A stretch of DNA of 64,000 bases from Zygnema cylindricum (lineage: Eukaryota > Streptophyta > Zygnematophyceae > Zygnematales > Zygnemataceae), in contig JBBHKE010002774.1 of assembly GCA_037447655.1 (NCBI GenBank), positions 62,426-126,425 of the forward strand, given 5' to 3'. The position numbers were made by a program, and so were the translations under genes. Shown piece after piece: positions 42,146-54,353 of the stretch (position 1 is its first letter; the number at the start of each line of letters is the position of its first letter). The notes under the pieces were generated by a model. That model saw only the letters and a program-made list of their open reading frames with translations, had not been told where the DNA came from and did not search any database.

Positions 42146-44081
42146 GGTTATGGGCCCACCATCTAGGGTGCCTATGTTCGATGGAACATACTTCACTTTT
42201 TGGGAGTTTACAATGGCGGGATTGCTTTTCGAGAAGCACTTATGGGAAATTGTTTCGGGACAAGTGAGATGTCCGCCACCTGGCTTTGCAGGAGCTTACT
42301 ATGGAGATTCATCTGAGGCTGCCCAGAATATCAACCGGAGTTCAGATGCAACGGAAGGTGAAGGAAAAAATCTTTCAGTGGATGGGGAAATAGTGGAGAA
42401 GGAAAAAAGGACACTTATGGTGAGGGGAGCTAGGCTCTCAGCTATGGTACCACATGTAGGGATTAAAAATGAAGAAAATGACAGAAAAATATGGGAATGC
42501 AAAAACACTATAGCAAAACATCTCATACTTAGATATGTATCTAAGTCGATAGCTATCACTCTTTTAAGTCTAACCAAGTCTTCAGAGATATGGGAAGCAC
42601 TAATTCAGATTTATAAGAGTGAGACTATTCAGAGGCAGCAATTAGTAAAACAGGAAATAGAGGCCTACGTTTATAAAGGCGGTAGCATGATAGAGTTTTG
42701 CAATGATATTGCTGCGTTATATGTTGAGCTTACTATGGCGGGATATGTAGAATCTAAGGAGAGTAAGATTAATACACTACTTATGAAACTCCCAGATGAG
42801 TACGAAAACATCATTTGTCGTATGCAGGCAATGGATGGCTCCTCATGGACTTGGAGCTTTACCATGGGGATAATTCTTGTGAGGGAAAGCACTTTGGAGC
42901 TTCGTAGGGGAAGGGACAGGGTCAATGCATTTTCAGCTGGTGGTGATTGGCGAAAGCGTGATGAGAGGAACGGTGGTGACGAGCGGAAGCGTGATGAGAG
43001 GAACGGTGGTGACGAGCGGAAGCGTGATGAGAGAAAGAAAGACAAAGGTAAATCTTATCGGAACTTTGGTGGAAAGAGAGGGAGAGGAAAAGAAAGGGGA
43101 GGGTTGAAAAAGGGGGTTTGCTTCTTTTGTAGGGAACCGGGTCATTATATGGAGGAATGCCCTTGTTTGGAAAAACTTATAAGTTGGAATGTGGATGAGG
43201 AGGAAGAAGGGGAAGAGGAGAAAGAGGATGAAAATATTTTAGAGCTTCTCCGGATTAGTAGTATGGGGAAGAGAGAAAAGCACACAGAAATTCCACGAAA
43301 GCAACAGTGTGCTTTTGGAGGTATAAGGGAAGTAAAGAGAGAGGAGGTACTTGAGGATGTCGAGGAGTGTAGAGTGTATGACTTAGAAATGAGAAAGTCA
43401 GATCTAGGATCTATAAGTGAAAACGGGAAAGATAAAATTAATGAGGATAATTTTATAGATTATAGGGAAACAGAAAACTGGTCGAAAAGGGAGACTTCAA
43501 TGGATTCCAAAGAAAGGGGAGAAGTGAAACTCGAAGAGGTTTTAAAGGATAGGGGAGAAGAGAAATATTTGATTAAAGGTTTAGGGGAGAAGAAATATTT
43601 ATTGGGAATTAAATTAGAAAGTGATAGTGGAAAGAATTCCATGGGAGAGAGTGAGGGAAGTTCAGAAAATAGGGTAATGATCATGGATAAAAATATGAGT
43701 ACGAAAGATGTAGATCTTATGAGGAACTTAGTGGGGACTAGTGTTTTTTGGGAATATTTGGGGGTGGATGGATTTGACATCACTACTTGGTGTGATGTCA
43801 GTTGTGAAGATGTGCCTGTAAAAGGGTTATCATCCGGATATATGTTGCAGATTGGAGATGGGGCTGGCTGTTTGGATTGCAAGAGAGAAATCGGGTTGTG
43901 TGTGGATGAAAAAGTGATGAGGTGGATAAAATCTTTGCTCGGGGTTATGAAAATTGGGATGCTTAATAGAATATGTGATCAGCAAGATCGAATGTTTATT
44001 TCAGCTCATCTAATGGACCTTTTAAGATGTGAGGGTATTGTCAAAAAGGTTTGTAAAAGGAAAAGGAAAAAGGAAAAGTGA
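42126..44081 (+). CDS. Gag fused in frame to relic integrase/RT/RNase H (B1)
   Basis: 651 residues, homologous over its length to the B2 protein. The ATG is in the LTR. Gag domain, three charged repeats (RKRDERNGGDE), then a zinc knuckle (C332, CFFCREPGHYMEEC). After QQCAFGG, B1 keeps a piece absent from B2 (CRVYDLEMRKSD) that matches the integrase C-terminal motif YRVYDLKKRD. Next are RT-derived EKKYLLGI, partly duplicated, and RNase H-derived segments (MRNLVGT, TTWCDVS, WIKSLLG, ICD). Catalytic pol cores are gone, yet the frame is open. It is probably a particle protein that uses Pol of another element in trans. Confidence 0.8.
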   Translation: MEVSEFQVMGPPSRVPMFDGTYFTFWEFTMAGLLFEKHLWEIVSGQVRCPPPGFAGAYYGDSSEAAQNINRSSDATEGEGKNLSVDGEIVEKEKRTLMVRGARLSAMVPHVGIKNEENDRKIWECKNTIAKHLILRYVSKSIAITLLSLTKSSEIWEALIQIYKSETIQRQQLVKQEIEAYVYKGGSMIEFCNDIAALYVELTMAGYVESKESKINTLLMKLPDEYENIICRMQAMDGSSWTWSFTMGIILVRESTLELRRGRDRVNAFSAGGDWRKRDERNGGDERKRDERNGGDERKRDERKKDKGKSYRNFGGKRGRGKERGGLKKGVCFFCREPGHYMEECPCLEKLISWNVDEEEEGEEEKEDENILELLRISSMGKREKHTEIPRKQQCAFGGIREVKREEVLEDVEECRVYDLEMRKSDLGSISENGKDKINEDNFIDYRETENWSKRETSMDSKERGEVKLEEVLKDRGEEKYLIKGLGEKKYLLGIKLESDSGKNSMGESEGSSENRVMIMDKNMSTKDVDLMRNLVGTSVFWEYLGVDGFDITTWCDVSCEDVPVKGLSSGYMLQIGDGAGCLDCKREIGLCVDEKVMRWIKSLLGVMKIGMLNRICDQQDRMFISAHLMDLLRCEGIVKKVCKRKRKKEK

Positions 44082-44149
44082 AAATAAATAAATTAGAGGG
44101 AGTATTTTGGTTTTTTTTGTGTGTGGGAGTTGAAAGGAAAATAGACTAG

Positions 44150-44162
44150 AAAATAAGGGGAG
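44150..44162 (+). other. B1 polypurine tract
   Basis: AAAATAAGGGGAG directly precedes the 3' LTR. Confidence 0.75.
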
Positions 44163-45331
44163 TGTTGATGTTTGTGTATTTTCTAGGATAGAAAAAGGCA
44201 GAGGCAGTGTGCCTCTAACTCCCCTCTCCAAGCCCCCACACTTGTTGTAGTCACTGAAGGCTGGATAGGGAGCTAGAGCCATGGCTGCCTAAGCTCTCTA
44301 GAGAAGACAAGGGGTAAAGTAGGTAGATTTACCAAAAGTTAGTTGACGGACCCAAGAATTGATCCTTGTCCCTGCCGTACGTCAATTTGCATTAGCCGTT
44401 AGCTCTAGCCGTTAAGTCTAGGACACATATTACGATACATAGGGTTTGATAAATATATAAATCGTCACATGTAGATTAATTCGTTTAACGACGAATAGAT
44501 ACTTAGTGCATAGATACAGTTTGATTTAGTACGAAGTACGGTACGGGGACAGAACGGATACCGCGCTTTTGTTTCGATAGCGAAACAAATACCGCGCGTC
44601 GAATTTTAGCGGCTACGATTATAGCCGGTTTTGATCTGACGGCCGCGATAGGCGCCGCGATCACAGAAAAGGTACTTTTGGCGTTTTACGGTATTTGCCA
44701 CGTAAGATGACGCGTGGCGTGATAACATTGGATTACGGGAATTCCCGAGATTATAGGAACTAATCCTGATTTGACACGTGTCGACATTTTGGCCATGTCG
44801 TACAATAGCCGTACAAAAAGTTCACCGGCACCTGTACTTTTCTGTACGACACAGTAATTTGATTGGTGCCGTACTTCAGTAGATAGAGTTTTAGAGAGGG
44901 AATAAGACTTAGAAAATTTTGGGTAGGTAGTTGCCTCTCCCACAGAGCACCTTGTATATATGGCAAACTTTGGCCAGCCATAACTATCAATATACTTGAC
45001 CATTTTCAATGATTCTTTTTGCTGCGGACTCAAGGGAGTCCGAGCTACACAAGGGTGTAGTTGGTCAGAGTTTTTGTCTGCTAAGGTGGCTGCATTTCTA
45101 AGGGAAAGTCGAAGTTGGTGAATGTGTCCAAATCTCATATTCTAACTTTGCATTCTGTGGTGGAACTGAGCACACAGAAAGTGTTATTTCACATGGGTGA
45201 AGCTGTATTGGGGTTTTTGACTATCAAGGGGTCAATAATTTGGGTTTATATCAAGTTGGAGTTGGCACTACCTAGATTTGCTTCTTTTGGATCTGCATAC
45301 TCTGAGGGCCAATGGAGGTCTCAGAGTTTCA
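44163..45331 (+). repeat. B1 3' LTR
   Basis: 1169 bp, TGTTGATGTTTG...GAGTTTCA. Contains an antisense tRNA-like unit (44345-44425), a GTAC array (about 44800-44875), a TATA-like TGTATATATGG (about 44952) and leader hairpins; the duplicated AAGGA follows. Confidence 0.92.
44345..44425 (-). other. tRNA-like unit, antisense in the B1 3' LTR
   Basis: Minus-strand TTAACGGCTAGAGCTAACGG followed by GGATCAATTC; the B box is somewhat decayed. Confidence 0.5.
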
Positions 45332-47049
45332 AAGGAGTCTTTACAACTAAGTACATAGATGAAGTCTACTTCACAAGAGATAAGGGTAGCCAAGGAATGT
45401 TTAGGCTTAACCTGAGTAGTGAAAAGAAGATTGCCTACTATGGTGTAGTCTTAAGCTTGATGATCTTGCATTAGCGGTTAGGGCATGTGTATTTTGATAG
45501 GCTGAGGGAAATGAAGAAGCTCGGTGTAGTAGAAGGCATTCAATTTGGGGATAATGTAATGATAAATGATTGTAGTGGTTGTGCCCAAGGTAAGGCTCAC
45601 AAACTCCCCTTTCCCAAAACTGCCACGCATAGAGGTGATAAAGTACTAGATCTGGTACACACAGATATTTGGGGACCAGCATGAGTACCTTCCGTTGGGG
45701 GGAAGAGGTATATGCAGACAATTACTGATGATTGGTCCAGATATTCTAGAGTTTATTTCCTAAAAACAAAGTCTGAAATACCAAAGTACTTCAAAGAATA
45801 CCAAGCTTGGAGTGAGAAGTTGCACGGAACCCACATTAAGCGAATAAAGAGTGATAATGGGGGCGAGTACATCTCTAACAAGTTTGAGGAATACTTGAGA
45901 GATGAGGGAGTTCAGCATCAGAAAACTGTCACGAATAATCCAGAACAAAATGGGGTAGCTGAAAGGTTGAATTAGACTTTGGGAGATAGAGTATGTTGGC
46001 AGATAAGAAAATAGGAAGAAGATTTTGGGCAGAAGCCATGAACTGTACTAATTACATGAAGAATGGAGTCCTCAGTATAACCGTTAAAAGAATGACACCT
46101 TATGAGAGATGGGCTCGAAGGAAACCGGATATATCTCACTTGGAAGTTTTCGATAGTCAAGTTTACAGTCTTGACACAGATAAGAAAAACTGGAAACTTG
46201 ATGCTAAAGGGAAATCGGATTATTCTGTGGGATATGATGAGGATGTCAAGGGATATAAAGTCTATGACTAGGCTAAACAAGAGACCATTCTGGTAAAGCA
46301 TGTAGTTGTCATGGATGAAAGAAAGTCATTTGATCCCTTGAATTCTGTGTCCCCATTATGGACAAAAATTGAGGAAGCCTCTAGGTAGTTTTATACTAAA
46401 TCCCTTTCAACTAGAGCAACTGCCACCCACGAAGACAAATAGACAATCTAATTGCACCCCTGTGCAGTCTGGACTCCCTTGAGTCCACAACAAAATAAAA
46501 AAAATAATTGAAAACGCCCAACTAGGCGATTAATTATCAAGTGGCAAAGATGCCAATATTTATACAAGCTTGTTGGGAGAGAGGCGGCTACCTCCTCAAT
46601 CCTCTAAGTCCTAAACCCCTCTCACAACCCGTATCTATTGATGTACGAAATCAATCAGAAGACTATACAGTTCAGAAAGGTACTAAGGCCGATGTACTTT
46701 CTGTACAACTTATGTACGACAAGGCCATGGAGTGGACGCCTGTCTCCTTCAGACTCGTCCTCATGCTCCCCGAGATTCGTGCTTCCCAAATATATCTTGC
46801 CACGTGTTGCTAGGTCATGTTACATTCGAAAACCGCCAAGGCGGCTTTTCCGGGATCTCGGCGATGATGTGGGCCGTCTGATCCAAACTGACTTTTAATG
46901 CTCGCCGTTCAAAATAAATGTCTGGTACATTTGTTTCGTGCCCATTATAAAAACCAACTGGTTTCTATGTCGTCTAATAGTAATTTCGTTAGTTGGATTA
47001 ATGCTCTAGTTACTATTTAGATAGCAATCACACCCTATGTATCCAAATG

Positions 47050-47128
47050 GACTACTACGACAGATTGGTAAGGGCTGACGGCTACGCCTCGCCCTGGCGG
47101 TCGGAGGTTCGAGTCCTACCAGACTCCA
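47050..47128 (+). other. tRNA-like unit, antisense in the D2 3' LTR
   Basis: The best-preserved unit: GATTGGTAAGGGCTGACGG (A-box-like), GGAGGTTCGAGTCC (B-box-like), with a CAG/CTG D stem and most of a T stem. The acceptor stem does not pair fully. Confidence 0.7.
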
Positions 47129-47302
47129 CCTTTTTGGTTGAGAGTGACATAGGTCACTCTTTAGCCCTACCTAAGGAGCTAAGGCAGCCATGGCTCCACC
47201 GCCCTCTCTCTCTTTCAGTGACTACAACGAGTATGGGGGCTAATGAGAAAAGGTGGATGCAGGCTGCCAGTGCTTTTCCTTTTAGCTAATTTAAATAATT
47301 AA

Positions 47303-48031
47303 GGGTCAAGTTCCATGAGTCGTTTCTGTAATAGTACGGCTAACTCTACAGGCCAAGTTAATTGAGTCTATGTTCCATCAGGTAGAGTATGTAATCCACA
47401 TGTTATACATTGAGGGGCACCACGTGGGTTTTGACCGGATATATAAAATCTTTTAAAAATCTTCACACCGACAAATTTTACTTCAAATCTTCACTTTCGT
47501 ACCATGTACCTGCGTAATAAATCATAAAACGACAGAATCTTTGTACTTTCTGCAAACGCCAGTCTTTTACGCCAGGTCATTTTTTGGATTCCTATTTTCG
47601 AACACGACGAAAAATCTTTGCTGGAAATAGTGTGACGAAAGAAATTGCGCGACGAAATACCGTTTCGAGATTACTTTTTAAATTTTCAGTTGTATTTTGA
47701 AAAGTACATACCATGTACAAATTTCGTCAAATTTCGTTAGTTTTACATCGTGACACGTAGCTTTTTCGTCCAGCGTGTCACTATTAATTATTTTCTGTAT
47801 CTGCCAACTCACCTCTTACAGGTACGTTGGCAGCTACAGAGAAAATTAAACAGAACGCTTCGCGGATGAACATCCCACGGTCAGTATTAACTCCCAGACC
47901 TTCGGAGAGTATTGGCAAGATTCTCTGAAATGTATGTTTTCGTATAAAAACCATATAAGCGGTACGTTTTGGTACGGATAGCCGCGGATTTTTGTAAACT
48001 ACCCCAGTTTTTGTCTGATGGAACTTGGCCG
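47303..48031. mobile_element. Harbinger-like MITE (729 bp) in the D2 LTR
   Basis: Left end GGGTCAAGTTCCATGAG and inverted right end CGGCCAAGTTCCATCAG are terminal repeats, flanked by TAA (47300-47302, 48032-48034). The empty site is seen in the other D2 LTR at about 59638. A degenerate copy is at 22440-23092. Confidence 0.8.
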
Positions 48032-49101
48032 TAAGACTTAGAAAATACCTCCTCTAAATCTAGTGATTTCAACACTCCCCTTATTTTCTAGTCTAATTTC
48101 AAATTCTCTTTTTAACCACATTTTTCTCTACATTACTTTAGCTTGGGAGAGGGTACTGGTTTTGTCATCACATCATCCACCATTTCCCCATCAACCCTGT
48201 AAACCAGATTCACAATCTTATTTTCTACCTTTTCCCTCACAAAACTCGACCTTATATCCATGTGTTTAGCCTTAAAATGATGTTTTGGATTGGCTGCAAT
48301 TGCAATTGCAGCCTGATTATCACAAAACACTTCATGCACTCCCTTCTTCATATACCCCAGTTCTTGCAACAAAGACTTGACCCACATCAGTTCTTTCATT
48401 GCAAAACAAGAGGCCATGTATTCAACCTCCATAGTGGACTGAGCAACCACCTTTTGTTGCTTGCTGCTCCAACAACAAGCACCTTCCCCCACATACAACA
48501 CATACCAAGGAGTGCAACTTCTCATAGGTGCATCCCCATAACTGGCATCCCTCCAGGTAGTGATGTCAGTGTGCTCCCCTCCCAAATGCAACCATGAATC
48601 CCTAGTTCCCACCAGGTATGTCATCACTCTCTTAGTTGCCTTTTTGTCTCTCTTGCTAGGGTCATTAAGACTCCTACTAAGGACTCCAACTGTTGTTGCT
48701 ATGTCCGGCCTAGTAAAATTCATATAGTAAATCAAACTTCCTACAACCTGTCTGTAAGGAATACACTTCATAAACTGTCTCTCTTCTGGACTCATTTGAT
48801 CATCTAGTATTATCACTCCTTCTACACTCCCATCACTTACTTTCTTCAAGTCCATGGGAGTGGTACAACTGTTTGCCTTTTCCATCTGAAATTTCTCAAG
48901 CATATTTTCGATAGTTTCTTTCGGAGTACATCTGCTTATTCTCTTCCCTCTATATCTTTCCATTTGAATCCCCAAAATATATTTAGCCTCTCCTAAATCC
49001 TTCATGTCAAATCTGCTTCTAAGATCTTTCTTTAACTTATTGATCTTCTCCATAGATTTACTTAACACCAGCAAATCATCCACATAAATTGCAATAAAAA
49101 T

Positions 49102-50100
49102 TGTTGTTTTGGAAACCTTCAGTCCTCTCTATATCTCGTTGCTATACTGCCATGCTGCTCTAAGTCTGACATCGCACCTGGAAACCTGTAATCCTCTCTA
49201 TACTTCGTTGCTATGCTGCCATGATGAGCTGCTCTAATGTCGCAGCTGCGTTGGTAGAACACCGTAGTCATAACAGCTTGAGTAAAAAACTGCGCTGCTC
49301 TAAACATTACAGCTGCGTTGGTAGAGGACCGCAGCCTTAGCAGTTCGTATAAAAGCTAAACTGTCGTAGGCAGGATTTAGTGTTTATGTAACTCCAAAGG
49401 GAGTACACGGACTTGGTACACCTCAGGCACACGTGTCGGTATGTGGGGGTAGTCAAGGTTGGTTCATCTGGACGACGAAGTACGCAGTCATTTGGTGACT
49501 CGATTTACACGTGGAGGTTCATCTTCAGTGGGAACAAATGTGTGGACGGCGGACGGAGTTTGCCGTCATTTTTGAAAGTGAAATATTGAAGTGCGCCGTC
49601 ATTTCGGTGAAAGAACTTTTGCTGCACACTTTAGCGGCGGCTAGAGTTAAAGATTGATGTAAATAGTTTGTACGGCAAACACCAAAGGTTTGGTTTAGTA
49701 AAGATTTAGTGTACCGGTGGACCACGGTAATTGTGGTACAGTTTTGGATCAGCTGTAGGCTCACTTGTATATGTAGGACTTAGAATAGTCTGAAAGTTAG
49801 GATTTTCATTGTATGAAAAACTGCGAAGCAGTTTTTTGGGTTTTTTAAATTATAAGATCAATGTGATCTTTTGGCAGAATTGTGTGAAATTCTGCATGTG
49901 TTTTCTTTGGTGTATTTTCTTCATTGTGGCAAATTTGCAGACCTAGTGTGTTTCCGATTTGCTTGGAGCTTCATTGTGAAGTTGGTCATTTGTGGGTATT
50001 CGTGAGAGTTTCCTCTTTGTACTTTGATTGTGATTATGGCAACTGCTGCTGCTGGTGTTTCCTCTTCTTCTTCAAGGGCACCAGCTGCCTCAAATCCACA
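49102..50100 (+). repeat. G1 5' LTR
   Basis: TGTTGTTTTGG...AATCCACA. The first 250 bp consist of two imperfect tandem pairs (GGAAACC...CCTCTCTATA...GTTGCTAT; GCTGCTCTAA...CAGCTGCGTTGGTAGA). TATA box CGTATAAAAGC near 49347. The Gag start codon (50036) is inside the LTR. Confidence 0.9.
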
Positions 50101-50115
50101 GGTCACGGGCCCACC
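50101..50115 (+). other. G1 primer-binding site
   Basis: GGTCACGGGCCCACC follows the LTR; it is the half-tRNA iMet site with two changes and codes for Gag (QVTGPP). Confidence 0.65.
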
Positions 50116-52639
50116 CTCACGGATCCCGGTGTTTAATGGGGAAAAATATATGCATTGGGCTGATTTGACTAAATCTTACCTTAAGCAAGTAAAGTTGTAT
50201 GATGTGGTCTCTGGTGTTCTTTTGGATACGGACCCAAATTTTGAAATGAGGATGCTTTACATGTTCTCAATTTTATTTTGTTAGAATAATTAAACATGAC
50301 GTATATCAGTATCACTACGGCATCTGAATTATGGAAGAGTTTGAGAGATTCTCATGTCATAGCTACTGAGCAGAATGAGGTTATAACTGCTCGAAAAATT
50401 TGGGATTATAAACATACCGGGGTGATATGAAATCATACTGTAGTGGTTTCAAACTTTTGTTGTCGAAAAATGTATGCTCAGTGGGGAATTTTCCTCCCTA
50501 TCATCAAGCAAGGATTTTAATGAGAGGGTTTCCTACTAAATATAAAGGAGCCTCGGAACAATTAAAGAGGTTAGAGAAGAGTAAATGGAATATAGCTGTA
50601 GCTGAAGCTTACATTCTAGAGGAAGAGGGAAATAACATAGCATTGAATGGAGGACATTCAGCAGTAGCTTACAATGCTCAGACATTTAGGCCGGCTGGAT
50701 TTTCAGGAAATAGGAATTTTTCTCCTAAACCGAATTATAAGCAATATGATAGATGTGTCTATTGTTTTGGTCAAGGTCATGTTTTTCGGCTGTGTCCGGC
50801 ATTTATAAAAGCATGTGAAACAGGAATTTATCGTGCGGGGTGGAAGGTGCGATCGGAGACTTCATCACCAAAATTTTTGGCATCAAAACTGCCGGTTAAA
50901 AATGCGACTTTCTTTGCAATCGACGAGATGGAGCAAGATAATCCCGCGGAAGAAAAGGACGATGTGGTCAGATTTCCGCAATTGGATGACGATGAATTCT
51001 TTGCTCCTGTGAAAGATCTCATGGAAGGACCACAAGAGAACGGGTGGATTATGGATTCCAGGTGCTCTTCCCACATGTGCGGCAACCGGGCTTACTTCAA
51101 AACCCACAATCCAATTCCCACTCGTCAGATTTATTATGCGGATGACAGCGGTGTGGAGGCTACGGCAAAGGGAAGCGTGGAGTTAGCATGTGACATCAAT
51201 GTTCAGATTGTAAAGAGGACCTTACATGATGTTCTCTATATTCTAAAATTTAAGAAAAATTTGTTTTCCACTTCAGTAGGTGAAATGAAAAGTTTTGAAA
51301 TTTTGCAAAAGAATGGGAAAAAGGTAGTAAGCAAAGATGGGAGAGTAGCTTTAGTAGGAACTAGAGGCCCAAACTTGTTGTACCGGATGGACTTGGCTAA
51401 TGAAATTGAATTTGCATACTCCAGTGTCTTTGCGGAAAATGTTTTGTGGCATAAGAGGCTCGGTCATGTTCATTATGAAAGGCTTGATAACATGGTAAAG
51501 CAAAATATGATAGATGGTGTCAAATTAGGACAAAAAGAGTCTCATGTATGTAATGGCTGTGCTTTGGGAAAGCTTCACAAGCTGCCCCTACCTCAGACCG
51601 CGGATAACCGGGCCACAGATTTATTGCAAGTAATTCATTCGGATGTGTGGGGACCGTCAAAAGTCCCTTCACTTAGTGGCAGCCGGTTTTTAGTCACTTT
51701 TACAGATGATTTCTCCTGATACAGCAAAGTTTACTTTATGAAGGAGAAAAGTGAAGTGTTTACTCACTTGAAGCACTTTCGGATTTGGGCGGAAAAACTT
51801 CACGAGAAGCCGATTCTCTCCTTTCGGTCCGACAACGGAGGAGAATATATTTCTTATGCATTTTCATATTATTTAAAAGAAAATGGCATCTCTCGTCAAT
51901 TTACAGTTCCCTATACTCTGGAGCAAAACGGAGTATCAGAAAGACTTAACCGAACCTTAACGGAAAGTGCAAAATCTATGATGTTAGATTAAAGGGATAG
52001 ATTTTAAATTTTGGGGTGAAGCTTTCTCCTGTGCATCTTATATTAGGAATAGAATAGAAACCAGAGCAGTAAAAGGTAAAACACCATATGAAGTATGGAC
52101 CGGAAGGTAACCCAATGTGAGTCACTTCCGAGTTTTTGGTAGCAAATGCTTTATTTTAGATAATCTTCCTATTTCTAAGCTTCATCCCAAATCCGTTCCT
52201 GGAATTTTTATGGGATATGATGATGATTCCGTAGGCTATAGAGTATGCAATACGGATAGAAACACTCTTCAAGTTGCTAGGAATATTCAAGTTAAGGAAG
52301 AGAGTCACTCGGTTGATGATTTTGGCATGACAGATTTTGAGAAAAAAGCCAAAATTCAAGAATATGTAATTTTTGAAAATGTTCCTCTTCAATCTGCGAC
52401 AAGTTCATCCTCATCTGTCGGCGGAGGATCATCTCCGGACATTTCAGTGATTCAGCCGGTAGGACCTACTCGGTCACCTCCTCCTCCTCCTCCACCTCCT
52501 CCTCCTCCTCCTCCTCGGCGGACACGGTTGGCTCCAACAGTTCCAGCCTCAGATTTTCCGGGGTGCAGAAGGAAAGCAGCAGGCGGCGGATCTGCGAAGC
52601 TGCTCTACTTTCTTTCAGCACGCTGGATCCAGATGAAAA

Positions 52640-52735
52640 CTGTGAAACTGCAAAACTGCAAAGCTGCGACGCTACTACGACGCTGCGAAGCTGCGATGTT
52701 GCTACGACGCTGCGAAGCTGGGAAGCTGCAAAGTT
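52640..52735. repeat. Short tandem repeats in the G1 linker
   Basis: Units of about 27 bp containing GCTACGACGCTGCGAAGCTG recur between linker and RT and stay in frame in the open linker piece. Confidence 0.7.
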
Positions 52736-54353
52736 AACAGGTGGAGCATGCTCTATTTTTTGCCACTACGATAGAGCCGGTCACCATACAGGAAGCTTTT
52801 TCAGCCCCGAAAAAGGATCAATGGATTTCCGCGGCGAATTATGAAATGAGATCGATTATGGAGGCTCAAACTTGGGAGCTTGTGGAGCTTCCACCGGATC
52901 GGAAAGCCATCTTGTGTAAGTGGGTTTTTAAAGTTAAGTTGAATCCGGATAATTCAATTGAAAGATATAAGGCTAGGCTTGTTGCAAAAGGCTATAGTCA
53001 AAATGAGGGAATTGACTATGAAGAAACTTTCTCACCGGTTGTCCGATTTCCAACTGTTAGAATTTTGTTCTCTTTAGCAGCGATTGAGAATATGGAATTA
53101 CATCAAATGGATGTTAAGACAACCTTTTTGCATGGAGATTTAGAGGAAGTGATCTATATGAAAAAACCTGAAATGTATGCAGAGACCGGAAAATATAATC
53201 TGGTCTGTAAGCTGTTGAAATCGTTGTACGTACTGAAGCAAGCTCCAAGTCAGTGGAATCTGAAACTAGATGAGTTTCTAACTAGTCTCAGCTTTGTGAG
53301 GATTAGTTCAGATCACTCAGTCTATGTTATGGAAGGGGAAGATGAGATGATTTACATTGCGGTGTATGTAGATGATTTGCTGCTACTAAGTAAGTCATTA
53401 AATGAGATTAACAAAATAAAGGCAACCTTGAATTCCAGATTTGAGATGAAAGAATCTTGGAATTCAAGTAGAAAGGGATAGACATCAGAGAATAATTTAT
53501 CTAACGCAGCGGGAAGCGATTGGGAACATGTTTGAAAAGTTTGGCATGGCAGAGGCAAAGGGAAGTGCCACTCCCATGGAATTAAAGCAAAAGGTGGAAG
53601 GCACGGAGACCGATGGAGGAGTCATTTTTTATGACACCTTGGAATCAGGGGAGGCAGATTCTATGGCTGCCATTCCATATTGTCAGATTGTCGGCAGTCT
53701 AATCTACTTCATGAATTGCACACGTCCGGATATTGCGGCAATAGTCGGTGCTTTAAGCCGGAGTTTACAAAATCGGAGGAGATCGGATTGGGAGGCAGCA
53801 AAGAGGGTTCTTCGGTATCTTGCAGGGACACGGAATTTGCGACTTGCTCTCGGTGGAGGTGAGGTAAAGATTCAAACTTGGAGCGATGCGCGTTACGGAG
53901 ACATGCCAAGCCGCCGCTCCACTACCGGATTTTTCTGAAGATTGGAAGTGGAACATGATGCTGGAGCAGCAAGCTTCAGAAAGTCACAGCTCAGTCTACA
54001 ATGGAGGCTGAATACATGGCAGCCAGCTCAGCTGTCAAGGAGTTACTTTGGGTAAAGTCTCTCATTCAAGAACTTCATTTCATACAATTTGAACCTCAAA
54101 TCGTGTGGTGTGACAACCAGGCAGCTTTAGCGATTGCATCTAACCCAAGTCATCACTTCAAAAGCAAGCATATTGATATCAAGCTGCATTTTGTAAGAGA
54201 GAAGGTAATGAACAAAATTTTGAAACTTAGTTATTTGTCGGATGAGATGATGGTAGCAGATATGATGACTAAGGCTTTACCTGTACCTAAATTGAAATTT
54301 TGTAGAGGGGAATGTGGACTTAGTGACTGAGAGAGTCTAAAGGTTTAAGGGAG

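Larger units (their letters stand above)
34763..45331 (+). mobile_element. Non-autonomous copia element B1 inserted in C1
   Basis: Flanked by AAGGA (34758-34762, 45332-45336). Its 5' LTR (34763-35104 plus 41320-42145, 1168 bp) is split by A1. The internal region 42146-44162 holds one Gag-derived ORF. The 3' LTR is 44163-45331 (1169 bp). It shares its structure with B2. Confidence 0.93.
46339..48074 (-). repeat. D2 3' LTR with a MITE inside
   Basis: On the minus strand it starts TGTTGAAATCACTAG after AAAATAAGGGGAG. It is about 1.0 kb once the insertion 47303-48031 and its TAA are removed. Confidence 0.88.
50036..54330 (+). pseudogene. G1 gag-pol pseudogene
   Basis: Gag starts in the LTR (MATAAAGVSSSSS) and is broken near 50282. 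The next open piece (50427-51719) holds Gag with the knuckle CVYCFGQGHVFRLC, protease with DSRC in place of DSGA, and integrase to TFTDDFS, where TGA stops it. The core continues at 51738-51992 (RSDNGGEY, EQNGVSERLNR). The linker (52117-52737) has a run of 13 prolines. RT (52741-53481) keeps YVDD, and RNase H (53528-54330) keeps MEAEYMA and CDNQAA. At least five stops or shifts are present, but domain order is complete. Confidence 0.88.

Noticed and set aside
45115-45474. Open frame joining the B1 LTR to C1 integrase-region sequence
   Set aside because: It is a chance fusion at the insertion junction, ending soon after.
47050-47128. True tRNA gene
   Set aside because: A and B boxes fit, but the acceptor stem does not pair and the unit always lies in an LTR; reported as tRNA-like instead.
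49119-49307. Minus-strand peptide with internal repeats
   Set aside because: It is a by-product of the tandem repeats in the G1 LTR.
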